From contig SNVD02004657.1 in assembly GCA_013180625.2 (NCBI GenBank), positions 142,288 through 206,287 of the forward strand: a DNA stretch of 64,000 nt. The letters are read 5' to 3'. The position numbers and the translations under genes were made by a program. This stretch comes from Boswellia sacra (taxonomy: Eukaryota > Streptophyta > Magnoliopsida > Sapindales > Burseraceae). The notes beneath the pieces are model-generated. The model was not told the origin of the DNA. It saw only the letters and a program-made list of their open reading frames with translations, and did no database searches. Below, piece after piece: positions 34,684-46,900 of the stretch (the first letter of the stretch is position 1; each line of letters opens with the position of its first letter).

Positions 34684-36080
34684 GCTTAAAATAGCACGAA
34701 TAGTATACCCTGTTTAAACTTCATCTGTCTTTATTTAATAATTTATAGCCAAATTAAGTATTCGTATTATTGTTAGGTGAAGGAGAATTCTTTTTATTAA
34801 GCGCTAATCTAGAACATATTAGAGAAGACAGCCTGGAGATGGGAATTTGTGAAGAATGTGAAACTTTGAGCGGGCATCCATCATCTATATTTCATTGTCC
34901 TTTTTTCAACTCATTGACAATTAATACGTAAAAGATGAAATAAAATAAAAATTTCAAACCCTTTGACAATATGAAAAATAAAAAATAAAAAACTTTATAT
35001 GTGCACTCCCTTTCTCTTGCACGTTTTCACCATAAAAAATGACCCACTTCAGACTTCTAATATACTCAAGATTCATCGACAGAAGCATCGGTCTAAAATA
35101 GACAAAACCGAGTAAGAATTAGATGAGAATTAATTACTTTAAGTTGAATTATCAAAGTCTAGCCCTTGGAAAGTAAAATACATAAAAACGAATTCAAGAA
35201 GAGGCGCGTAAAGATTAATATATGATTAAAGACCTAAAAGTGTCGGCAAATACAACAGTATTGGAATAAAGTCTGCAACTGTAATAAGCTCTCAGGTCAA
35301 AGCACAACCCCTCGTGCTATAACCATTGACGATTCACCTAGCTGTTTTGTGTCCTTTCATAACTTAAAGAAAATATATACATTAGGGTTTATTATTATAT
35401 CGTCGGTTTCTTTCAGATAAAAAGAACAATTTTAGTTCATGAAAACCGTTGTTTTATTTTTCCTTTTGTTTTCCAGAGCAACTGACTGCAAATTAAATCA
35501 TTTAATTATTTCATAACCTTAATAATTTGGTTGATAATTCTTCCTAAATATAAAACACTTACTTCTATAATGATCCTTTTTTTTTTAATCTCTTTCAAGT
35601 TTGGTTAATATCATTTTCTATATATATATATATATACACATATACACGCGCGCGCGCGCACACGTACACTTTCTTTAATATCCGAGAAGTCAATGCGCAA
35701 CCGAAGCCATAAGGTGCGCAGTATTGTTACGGCGATGCAAGAATCCGAATTTTGCTATATTGAGTAACATTCAATTCGATAAGTGACTATACAATAGTTG
35801 GATTGAAATTTTAATCTTCACAAACAAATACTAGACATTAATGAGCAACAAAAATGGATATGATCCCATTTCCGATGTTTATATGCTAATACAGGCATGG
35901 ACTCCAAATATTTCATCAGCGAGCTTAAATAGGTAATCTTCCTGATTTGCTAATCCAAGGGGTTAAAAGACTATAAGCTTTCCCGCTGCTTCTGTTAAAT
36001 AACAACTCGAGAATATGATCAAGATCATGACTCAATGCAACCAGCATATATAACATGGCACTTATTAGCTGATGGAGAAG
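34684..36080. repeat. Duplicated intergenic segment, copy 2 (orphan MYB upstream block)
   Basis: Second copy of the block at 32036-33300, about 2.65 kb away. It contains cacgttttcaccataaaaaa (about 35019) and aggtcaaagcacaacccctcg (35296). A (TA)(CG)(CA) microsatellite lies at 35620-35665. No MYB exon is attached. Confidence 0.65.
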
Positions 36081-36405
36081 GAGTTGGTGAGGTAAGGTTG
36101 TAGCTTCCAGTGAAGTAACTCTAAGTTTACTCTGTCTAATTCATGGCTGATTGAACATAACTCTTCTAATAACGACGGCGATTAGATCAACCAATTCCAA
36201 CTTAAACCAATTACTCCTAGCAATCTTTTGCATAGGCTTATGATAACTTATCATGGTTCTCTACCGCGATCTCTGTGATCAACTAATTAAGTACAAACAA
36301 ATGATCAAGCCTTTGTATCCATGGATGCATCCAGTATCTGATGCGCCTTTTTTTAATATGTGCAATAATCGGCAAGGAAAAAAGAAAAAATAGTAAGGGT
36401 AGCAT

Positions 36406-36836
36406 GTGGCGGAGCCACATACGGTCCAGGATAGGCAATTGCTTCCCCGATGATCCCGTGAAATTTGTCCTAATGAATTAAACCAAAATTAGAATTAAAA
36501 ATCACTATTCTTAATATGATTTTTCTTATTAAAGCTTATAATAACCCTCCTTGAATCTACCAAATATCAATTCGTGCTAATTAAATATAATTAAATAGTT
36601 CTTGGAAAAAAAAAAAGCATGCGTTTTAATTAAATTTACACATCTTAATAAATGGTGCTCAAATTGTAACTTACACAATTCACTATTAATACTAGAATAA
36701 ATAATGAATCTAATAATATTTAATGTTCAACTAATAAAAACTTATTTAGATTTTACGTCTTTTTATGTCTTTTAATAATCATAATGAGGCTATTGTATAA
36801 TTTTGACCCCTGCACTAAATTCCGGCTGGCTCCGCC
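36406..36836. mobile_element. MITE-like element with ggcggagcca termini
   Basis: About 431 bp with inverted ends gtggcggagcca and tggctccgcc, flanked by tagcat at 36400-36405 and 36837-36842. The two following or preceding bases differ, so an 8-bp hAT-type duplication with changes is possible. No coding potential. Confidence 0.65.
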
Positions 36837-36842
36837 TAGCAT

Positions 36843-37618
36843 CATTTTCTTCGAAATTGTTAATTAAATTTTGTGCTTTATCAAGAAGCATAGGGTTCCA
36901 ATATTGGATCCTTAACATCTGACTTAAATTCTATTAAGCCTCATGAGTTCATCGTTTCTAGAGCAGCGCTGATCTCCAGATCTGGACAAAACAAAGCCAG
37001 TACCTCATTTGTTTTCCTAGAATTTCGTTTATTCTATATTCTGGAAAACGACTGGGGTGGGGTGGCATGAAAGTGCAAGTAACACATACAGAAGACAGCA
37101 TGATCAGCCTGGAGATGATATATATATCTATACTAATCGAGAAGACTTTGGCAGTTTTGGAATGACTTATGGCCATTGGCCTTATCCAATTTAATCGTCA
37201 ATTGAAACGTGACGCGTAGACATTAATGAATTCAGCTTTGTTTCTTAACCAAAAATCGCTAAAATGTTTCTGTGGCAAAAATTTGCTTCCAGGGTTATTA
37301 AAAGTAAGAGGGTTTTGTCACGGTCTAAAGCTTTAGATCGATTTTCATCCACTATGTTGTTTAAATAAGAACATCGCGCTCTCAATCTTTTCATTTCGTT
37401 TTGATAATATTATGGATCTAAATATTACTCATACGTGCGAGAAACCATATATATTGTATATATACATAAAACCATAGAGAACATCATGCAAGTATCCAAA
37501 TACCACGATGCCTCTTATTGTAAGCAGAATTCAATATATAGTTATAACTATGATATATATCTGAAGAGGAGGAAATTGTACATTAAGTGCAAAACGACGC
37601 TATTAGATCCCATCATCA
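36843..37618. other. 3' flank of MYB 2
   Basis: No gene. The stretch 37258-37340 (aaaatgtttctgtggcaaaa, ttgcttccagggttatt) matches the MYB 3 3' flank at about 48798-48880, so this is duplicated 3' flank. gacagcatgatcagcctgg (37094) resembles the orphan blocks. Confidence 0.6.
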
Positions 37619-38838
37619 TTAAGGTTCCATAAAAAAATAAGGCCAAAGATCATTGCCCCCATCATAGTATGAAGCACAGTAATATGTGTCCTCTTCGAGT
37701 CCCCTTTCATAAGAAGGCGATACCATAAATCCAGGGTCTGTAGCCGCATAACTTTCCACCAGATCTATGCCGGTCTCCATTGGAAATGGCTGCTCCAATA
37801 AAGCTTGAAGTTCTTGGTCTGAAATTCCAACCTGCGAATTTGATACCATAAATCCAGAGTCTGTAGCCCCAGAACCTTCTGCCATGTCTAAGCCCTCCAT
37901 TGGCAGTGTCTGCTCTAATAAACTTTGGAGTTCTTCGTCTGAAATCACTCCTGGAGAAGTATACAACATAGAACCTGCAGGATCTGTAGTTGCGTAGCCT
38001 TCAACCATGTCAAAGCTTTCCAATATTGGAAATGTCTGCCCTATTGAACTTTGGAGCTGTCCGTACTTTTCAGATGAGCCGATGTTCTCAAAATTGGTCT
38101 GGCTTTCGTAAATTTCACCAGAAGTATCAGAACTTGATGAAGAATAATCTTCAGTAGATCTTTGTGAGGACATCGAAGAAAAATCTTCAGATGGATTCTT
38201 CTGGTTTTTTTTAATAGTAGCTGTTTGTGGTAGCACCTGCTTGTTCTTCAAGCATTTGTTCAAGCGGGTGTGCCAGTAATTCTTGATCTCATTGTCTGTT
38301 CTTCCTGGTAGTCTTGATGCAATAGTGGACCATCTGACATAGAGAAGACACAAATTAATGTTACCATTTAATTCTACTACAATTAATAAACGAGCCAAAA
38401 AACTCCATTATATATATATATATATATCAATCAATCATTTGCCTTAAATCCATAGAGATAAGTACTTACCGATTTCCCAGTTCTTCGTGCAACTTGATGA
38501 TGATTTGGTCTTCTTCTGGGCTGAAGTTTCCACGCTTGACACCTGGCCTTAGGTAATTCATCCAACGAAGTCTACAACTCTTCCCAGATCTCAACAAACC
38601 TAGAAGAAGGAAAAGAAATTCAATTAAATCTAATTATTCATATAATATTTTCTCAATTCATAATTAAATCAGAAGTAAGATTTCTGGACGTTGTTTCCTT
38701 ACCAGCAGGTTTTGGCATCTGAGTCCAATTCCAAATGCCATATCTATTGACGTAAGCTATCAGTTTTTGGTCTTCTTCAGGACTCCAAGTCCCTTTTCTC
38801 AGAGATGTTTTCTCACAGATCACTCGAGCCTTCACCAT
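37619..38838 (-). CDS. R2R3-MYB transcription factor 2 (3 exons, 326 aa)
   Basis: Exons 38703-38838, 38470-38599 and 37619-38333 (136/130/715 bp), in frame with canonical borders. Start ATG at 38838 gives [16 protein letters not shown], aligned with the MVK start of MYB 1. The longer open frame to 38859 starts with TTG. R2: [28 protein letters not shown]. Exon 2: [19 protein letters not shown] and [21 protein letters not shown]. Exon 3: [20 protein letters not shown]. The C-terminus has only three 41-residue repeats (core [25 protein letters not shown]) and ends [11 protein letters not shown] plus a unique tail [10 protein letters not shown]. It is the shortest of the three paralogues, and its second and third repeats match best to the last repeats of the others. 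Confidence 0.92.
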
Positions 38839-39675
38839 CTGTTCTGTAGGATAATCCAACTGAGCTCCAGTACTTTAATTTTGAACTACTTGCAGTGATA
38901 TATATATCCTAGAAGAGGACTTGTACATAATGGTTCAACAGAAAAACGTGTTATGAAGTCTTGAGTTTTTCAATGATTACACTGACTTTCAAGGAAGAAG
39001 CCAGGCAAGATTAGTTTATTCAACAGAAGTGAGTGTCCTAATACATTGATTAATATTCCATAAACTAATGTCGTTTTGTCCTAATCTAACGTTCTTTAGG
39101 ACGTTTATTCTTAATTATTTATTTATGTAAATTTTCTAACATGTAAGCTAGCAGACAATTTGTGTAAAAGATAAGCAAACAAGATTTCAAAGTCAAGCAT
39201 TATGGTAAAAAATGGATTGCAAAACAACATCATTAATTCTAATTACGCGTCATATATATAGAATACCTAGTTACCTACTAAGATATCATCGACAGAAGGA
39301 TACATCTAAAAAATATCCGGCATAACATGTCACTACAGTGATGTGGTATGCCTGACCATTTATATTATATTATATGTTTAGTAATTGTCTTTTTAAATTT
39401 TTTTAGTTATCAATGCTGAGTTAGTTTAATTTCCTTATTTTTCTCAAGTTAGTTATTGTATTTTTTTATCATCAGATGCTAGTTACTCATCTCCTAACTG
39501 AATAGGCTCGTCAAATGAGTGAGATGACTTGGTAAGATTGTCCCACGTAAGTTTTCGTCATGCATGAGGGCATTCTTGGATTTATATATGGATTAAAATT
39601 TTCCCCAAGTAAAAGAAAATAACATTAAAAAAAAATTGGCAGAATGTTGTACTTTGCCTAAATAATATGTATACT

Positions 39676-39678
<3 letters not shown>

Positions 39679-39742
<64 letters not shown>
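39679..39742. repeat. (TC)n microsatellite
   Basis: About 64 uninterrupted bases of TC dinucleotide repeat upstream of MYB 2. Confidence 0.97.
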
Positions 39743-39744
<2 letters not shown>

Positions 39745-41232
39745 AACCATTTATCTATGTAAAGTTAATTATATATATAGCAACAATCTTGACAATAATT
39801 TCATTTACAAACTATAGTTATCCTAATAATGTGTCAAAAAAGATTATTGATTTTAAAGATGAATAAAACAAATATACTCGTTTTTCAATATAATTACAAT
39901 AAAAATTTTTACCTTTTAGCTAACTTTGGCGAAAAAAGATCTCTGACATTTATTATGGCACAAGTTACCTAACCCATAAATTATTGGTTTCTTAATCCTA
40001 ATATATTAATTTGTTAATGTTTATAAAAATTACAGATTCTCGTCCGTAAATTTTGTGCGATAACATAATCTCCAGTTGATTAAAGAAGTGAAATATATAT
40101 ATCATCAGTTAAGAAGTAGCTAGCATATTTCTCAAACAACACATAGATCTATATGGGAATTGGAGGTAGCTAGGGACAAGAAATGAGGGCAATTGGCAGC
40201 TTCAGTATCAAGATATAAATTAAATAATGGCGAGTAAACTTCAACTCATATATTAACGCAAAGAAACTGATTCAAATGTTCTCCCAGATGAATTATTAAT
40301 ATTATCACTTTCGATAGGCTAGCTGGATCTAGCAAACCTCTTAACTAAAATGTCTCTGGATCAATTCAATAATTACTCCACGGGTATCGATATTTAGTAC
40401 TAAGCTACACTTGCATATATTTCGTCTTCTTTTTTCTCTTAAGCTTTAGATTGGAAGCTGTTGTATTTGTACATGCATATTGTAAGTTGAATTTTTCTTA
40501 TCCACAAACAAATCACTGATTTATAATAATTACTTGAATATCATCATTGTATGCAATATTGGTCTATGTACCAAAAAAGGGGAAGAACCAGAAGCAAGCA
40601 AATATGTATGCTTCAGTATCAAAGTGTGTTGAGGATCTTAATTATCAACCAAATATGATGTCCCTCTTAGGAATTCGTCAAACACGTTGAATAGAAAATG
40701 CTTTAAACCCACATGTTAAATACTGTGAAGATGGCTGGCGTCCAGACACTTACATCAGCAAGAAAAAAATTTACGTGTAAATCATTTTTAAATTAGCAAG
40801 TTGTAGCTACGGATGAATAGAATAATATTGAAGAAGACAAAAGAATCACGCGGCAAGCGCTTGAACTGTACTTGTCCTTTGGATCTCTAATTAGTTACTT
40901 CAAATTTAAAATTTATAATGTTAAGAAGAATTCTTTACAAGTAATCAAGAATGTATTGAGTTTATCTCTTACGCGTGGGTTAACTTAATAATTCATTACT
41001 TATGTAATAAATTGGATTACTTGTTGTTCAATTAGTAATCGTCTTCACGTTAATAAGTTGTTAGCATTCTTAAATCTAGTAGTATGATTTTCATAATATA
41101 TTAATCCCATACACATGCAAAATTGGATTACCTGTATTGATGGATTAGTTATTTTATATATGTATTTATCAAAATAAAAGATTTTATATTCAAATATATA
41201 TCTCTTGAGGTAGTGATACATATATCCCAAAA

Positions 41233-41234
<2 letters not shown>

Positions 41235-41270
<36 letters not shown>
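41235..41270. repeat. (TA)n microsatellite
   Basis: About 36 bases of TA repeats. Confidence 0.95.
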
Positions 41271-41273
<3 letters not shown>

Positions 41274-42070
41274 CATACATCCAAAATATAAAATGACATT
41301 AATTTAAAATTATAATATCATTTATTACATCATCAACCATCCACGTAATAATTATTAATTAAATATACATCATTTGAGATGTAAAATTAGGAATAAAATT
41401 TAGTGCAAGTATCACCATTGATGTCCTTTATTTAAGTAGAACATACTTTTTTTTTTGGACAGATGATTGATAATAACTTCCCACAATTTTGAGGACTGAT
41501 ATCTAGTGTCCATCTCTTAACAGTTTAGTCATAGTGATAACATAAATTTATGTTTCTGCGTTCACATATTTGAGAATATGTAAACTTTGAGCATCTCTTA
41601 TCCATCTGATTAATGATGTTTTACTTAAGCTGGTCTTCATATGATCCTGAGATGAACTTGTGCTATTTAATAATCTATATATATTAATTAATAGAGAGTG
41701 TGGACTCCAGTAAGTTTTTCACATATATTATAAAAAAAAAAAAAAAAGATCCAGACCTACCATAGAATTTTATAAGCACATGGTTGAAAGAGCCATACTT
41801 ATTATTTAATTGTTTACAATTAATTGAGTAAAAATTTGAAGAACATTAATGTCTGACATTGACAGCTAGTATTATTGTGGTCTAACTCTAACTTGCAAGC
41901 TTCAAAGAAGCAGGAAACGAGTCAAAAGACGCTTTTATGAACTTCAACACATGGTAAGGACACAAATAGAAACGCGCATATGTATCACATGTTGATACAT
42001 GCATCATTATTGTAGTGGTTAATCCAAAAATCAAGTCAAAGTCCATCCTCTCGTGCCATAACTTGACCAT

Positions 42071-43433
42071 TCAACCTCGTGTGAATTCACTTATGTATGC
42101 TTTTGGATTGGAAAGATGATTCAAATGTATTATTATATATTTTCTTTCACACAAAAACAACAAAATTTTAGTGTTATTCAGTTGATGAAAATGATTCCTT
42201 TTATGTTTTGTTTTGGACGACCAAGAGTGCATGTATATGAGAACTCGTTTAGATATTTAATATTTAAATTGAAAAGAAATATGGAAGCTTTCGGTAGACA
42301 ATGCTGACAACCTCATCTCCAAGTTTCTATTGTGAGGTTGACTAAAACGTTAACGTTTGCCCTATACCTTTCTAATATTTAAGATTTTAATTTTCTAATT
42401 TTTTTTTTGTTATGCTCTTAATTACTGTGTGGTTGACTGAAAAATTAACGTTTCCTCTATACCTCTCTTCATTTTTGTTTTTATTTACTGTAGCAGCTTG
42501 AGCATCCCTTTGTTGGCGTCTTTGTGCGTACATACCAGTTATAACCCAGTTCCTGGCCGGGAGCCCCCTTATAAGAACGTGGGGAGTCTATTTAAAAACG
42601 CTTAAACCGACAAAGCGTCTTCCAAAAGCAAGTAGGCAGGTGTTGGTGTGTCTTATTTGTACTGTGTTAGGATATGAACCACTGAAAGCTTAATCAATAG
42701 AAATACAACTTATTTAATTATTTACATCAAGAGCTCAACACATAGATATAACAAGATTATTAGATGTGTCATCTATTTAATAAATTCATTACAGTCGCAT
42801 AATAATATTTATCCACCCAACCGGTTGATGTATAACTAACACGCTTTTCAACATATTATATTAATTTAAATTGTTCTAATAGTAATCCAAGCCGTTGAAA
42901 ATAATTAAAATCATCTAATTTGCTTGATTACATTTTATATTAATGAACATTTATGTTATAAGTAGATAACTTTGTCACAAACGGGTTTATATAATATAAC
43001 TATATATTCTTATAGTTAAATGTATTTGTAGGTTATTGGTAGGAAAGAAATATTTTATTATTTATATCATCAAATGAGTTAGTGTGTTTAACGTCTTTAA
43101 CACGAATATAATACATCAATAATATATAGTGTTGAGTTTCCTAATATTAATTCACACAGTTAAATTGGTCAACATCAACTTGCTAATTTTGTGTTATATT
43201 CATATATATTATATTAGCGTGTCATGGAAAAATTTGTCATCCTTACAAAATGAGGGCTGCCAAAATATTTACTAATGAGAGGACCTAATTTTGAGTCAGT
43301 CCCCTAATTTCGTCAAAATTCAGCCAATTATCAACTGCCTTAAACAAAGCCATAAGGTGCCACCACCTTCCTTAATTTGTTAATGTGTTAGACATCCACT
43401 CTATACTCTAAGTTCTTATCTCTGTTTGTATAT
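42071..43433. other. Intergenic DNA, no gene recognised
   Basis: AT-rich. A less AT-rich patch at 42485-42650 (gttcctggccgggagccccc) stands out but has no frame or RNA structure I can name. Confidence 0.55.
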
Positions 43434-43883
43434 TGTTAGGAGATTGAACACTCCTACCGCAGCTCAAATAAAAGACAAGAAACAAATTGTTATGTTAGAA
43501 ATAACAATTTGGGTGGCACTGCCCTCCACAATAAATAAAATAGACAACTTGGGCGGCTCAGCCTTCGCACAATAAATAAATTAAAGGCAATTAAAGAAAA
43601 TAAAGACACAAATATTTAACGTGGTAAAACCCTCAATTTGAGGGAAACCTCCACGGGACAAGACCGAAAATATTTCACTATGAAGAAAAATATTACAATC
43701 TCTCTCACAATTAAAATGGAGGAGATTACAAGGAAGGAAGAAGAGAAAAGCTTAATACATAAGCTTGGTACAATTTTTAAGGGGAGGAGGAAGGCTTTAT
43801 TTATAGCCTTAGCCTCCCCCTTGAATTTGGTTTCCCACCGATGTGGGATTGGGTGAAAGGCAAAATGCCTTCACCCACTCACA
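43434..43883 (-). repeat. 3' LTR of copia element D
   Basis: Ends TG/CA on the plus strand (tgttaggaga ... cccactcaca). In element orientation it is preceded by a purine-rich gccttcaagtgggagaa tract (complement of about 43884-43900), the likely polypurine tract. Confidence 0.95.
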
Positions 43884-43935
43884 TTCTCCCACTTGAAGGC
43901 ATTTTTCCTTTCAGTCTTGTCTCTATACATGCTGC

Positions 43936-46900
43936 TCACGTCTCTAACAGGCCACAAGACGTCCTACACCAGATGAACTTGTCAGCATTGATTGGTTTGG
44001 TTAATGCATCTGCTATGTTGTCCTTCGTGTGGATTTTCTGCATATCCACTATTCCGTCTTCTACTACTTCTCGTACATAATGATATTGAACTCCTATGTG
44101 CTTCGTTCTTGAATGAAAGGCTGGATTCCTTGCAATATGCAAGGCACTCTGACTGTCACAAAATAAAGAAATCTTCTCTTGTTTGTGCCCGAGTTCCTCC
44201 AATAACCTTTTGATCCAAACAGCTTCCTTGCAAGCTTGTGTAGCTGCCATATACTCTGCTTCTGTTGTAGATAGAGCCACAACAGTTTGAAGTTTGGATA
44301 CCCAGCTCACAGCACCTCCTGCAAGTGTAAACACATAGCCTGTAGTGGACTTCCTTTTGTCAATATCTCCAGCAAAATCTGAATCAACATAGCCCCTGAC
44401 AATGAACTCTGATCCTCCATAGCATAGTGCAGCATCAGAGGTTCCTTTGATGTATCTAAGGATCCTCTTAACAGAATTCCAATGCTCTCTTCCCGGATTA
44501 GCCATGAATCTACTGACTGCTCCCACTGCTTGTGCAATGTCTGGTCTTGTACAAATCATAGCATACATTAGGCTCCCTACTGCTGATGCATACAGTACTC
44601 GAGACATTTCTATCCTCTCCGCTTCATTGCTAGGACTCATACTTGAGGATAATTTATGATTAACAGGAAATGGGGTAGAAATTGGCTTACAATCTTGCAT
44701 GTTGAAGCGACGCAAGATTTTCTTCAAGTAGTTCTTTTGAGATAGCCAAATCTTCCTGTTTTTTCTGTCTCGGTGAATTTGCATCCCTAGAATCTTGTTT
44801 GCCGGTCCTAAATCCTTCATTTCAAATCCCCTAGCCAATTGTGCCTTTAATTCTTGGACCTGATCTTTGTTAGTGCCTGTTACCAACATATCGTCCACGT
44901 ACAACAGCAAAATGATAAAGTCTTCCTCAAACCTCTTGTAATAAGTACAATGATCTGAACTGAGTCTGTTGTACCCAAGGCTGATGATGAATGAATCAAA
45001 TCTCTTGTACCAACACCTTGGCGCCTGTTTTAAGCCGTACAGAGATTTGGTCAACCTGCAAACCAAGTTTTCTTTTCCTTCTTTAACAAAACCTTCCGGT
45101 TGGAGCATATAAATTTCTTCTTCAAGTTCTCCATGAAGAAATGCAGTTTTTACATCTAACTGCTCTAAGTGTAAGTCAAAAGTAGCACACATAGCCAAGA
45201 CTGCTCGAATTGTTGTAAGTCTTACCACAGGAGAGAATATCTCATTGAAATCAACTCCTTCTTTCTGAGCATATCCTTTGACCACCAGTCTAGCACGATA
45301 CCGCTCCACTTGATCATTCCCATCACGTTTGATCTTGTAGACCCATTTGTTTCCGATGGCTTTTCTTCCATGTGGTAGTGGCACAAGATCCCATGTCTTG
45401 TTTTTGTCTAAAGCTTCCATCTCTTCATGCATTGCTGTCATCCATAGAGATGCATCAGAACTTTTTATAGCCTCCTGAAAGGTGGAAGGCTCCCCATCTT
45501 CTGTTAGGAGACAGTATGCAACATTGCTCGCCATCACATATTCTGAGTGCCAAGAAGGTTCCCTTCTTTCTCGAGTTGATCGACGGACTTCAGGTGCTTC
45601 AGACTCAACTGGTTCTTGATCATCGTGTTCTGGTATTGCTTCAGAAGAAACTGTTTCTTCCTGTATTGATACAGTCTCAACATTTTTCTTCGTGCTATCA
45701 CTTTCTTCACATTTAAACATGTCTTCTATAAAGACAACATCCCTGCTGATGACAATCTTATGGGCAGTAGGATCCCATAAGCGATACCCCTTTACTCCAT
45801 CAGCATATCCCAAGAAGATACATTTCCTGGATTTTGGATCCAGCTTCGTTCTTTCTTGGTCATGATACATCACATAAGCAGGACATCCGAAAATATGAAG
45901 GGAGGAATAATCAGTTGGCTTACCGGTCCACATCTCCATAGGTGTCTTCATCTCAATTGCTGTTGATGGAGACCTATTTATCAAGTAACAGGCTGTAGTG
46001 GCTGCTTCTGCCCAAAATGTCTTAGGTAGACCCGCAGTCCTTAGTAACGCTCTCATTCTTTCTGCGAGAGTTCTATTTGTCCGCTCTGCTACTCCATTTT
46101 GTTGTGGTGTATAAGCAACTGTCTTCTGCCGTTTCACACCTTCTTTACTACAAAATGTGTCAAACTCCTTGTTGCAGAATTCTCTCCCATTATCTGTCCT
46201 CAAACACTTGATCCTTTTTCCGGATTCAAGTTCCACCTGTGCTTTGAAGGCTTTGAATACAGGAAATACATCTGACTTTTTCTTGATGACATATACCCAA
46301 CATCTCCTAGAATAATCATCCACAAACAATACAAAGTAGTTTGCTCCTCCTAGGGACGTAACTGGTGATTCCCAAACATCAGAATGAATCAAGTCTAGAA
46401 TGTTTTTACTCCTAGCAATAGATCTGCTAAAACTCAGTCTACTCTGCTTGCTAATAACACAATGCTCACAGAATGGTAAACTTACAGTTTTGATTCCAGG
46501 AAGTAGTTTTCGATTAGAGAGAATCTTCAAACCCTTTTCGGACATATGGCCAAGTCTTTGATGCCATATCATAGACAATTCTTCTCCAGAACTAGCAACC
46601 GCTATTTCTGCCTCCTGAACCGTTTCTCCATGGAGCATGTATAGGTTAGCAGCAATCTTTTCTGCCTTCATCACCACAAGTGCGCCTCTGACAACCTTCA
46701 TGATCCCATTTTTCGTATGGAACTCACATCCGAGGTCATCCAACTGTCCCATCGATAGCAAATTTTTCTTCAAGCCAGTCACATGTCGTACATCTTGGAT
46801 AGTGCGAATCGTACCATCAAACATTTTTACTTTGATGGTTCCAATACCAGCGATTTTTAAGGCATGATCATCACCCATGTACACAGACCCTTCTGAGATA

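Larger units (their letters stand above)
38839..42070 (-). other. Upstream region of MYB 2
   Basis: No coding sequence. Contains shared blocks: gatggctggcgtccagac (40731), cacatgttgatac (41988), aatcaagtcaaagtcc (42029) and ttgaccattcaacc (42063). There is a TATA-like gatatatatatc at about 38893-38905, about 60 bases from the ATG. The ttgacc core is W-box-like. The longest open frames here have no similarity I recognise. Confidence 0.6.

Noticed and set aside
43638..43856. 72-aa frame repeated at 48385-48603
   Set aside because: It is an open frame within the two identical copia LTRs and has no known protein features.
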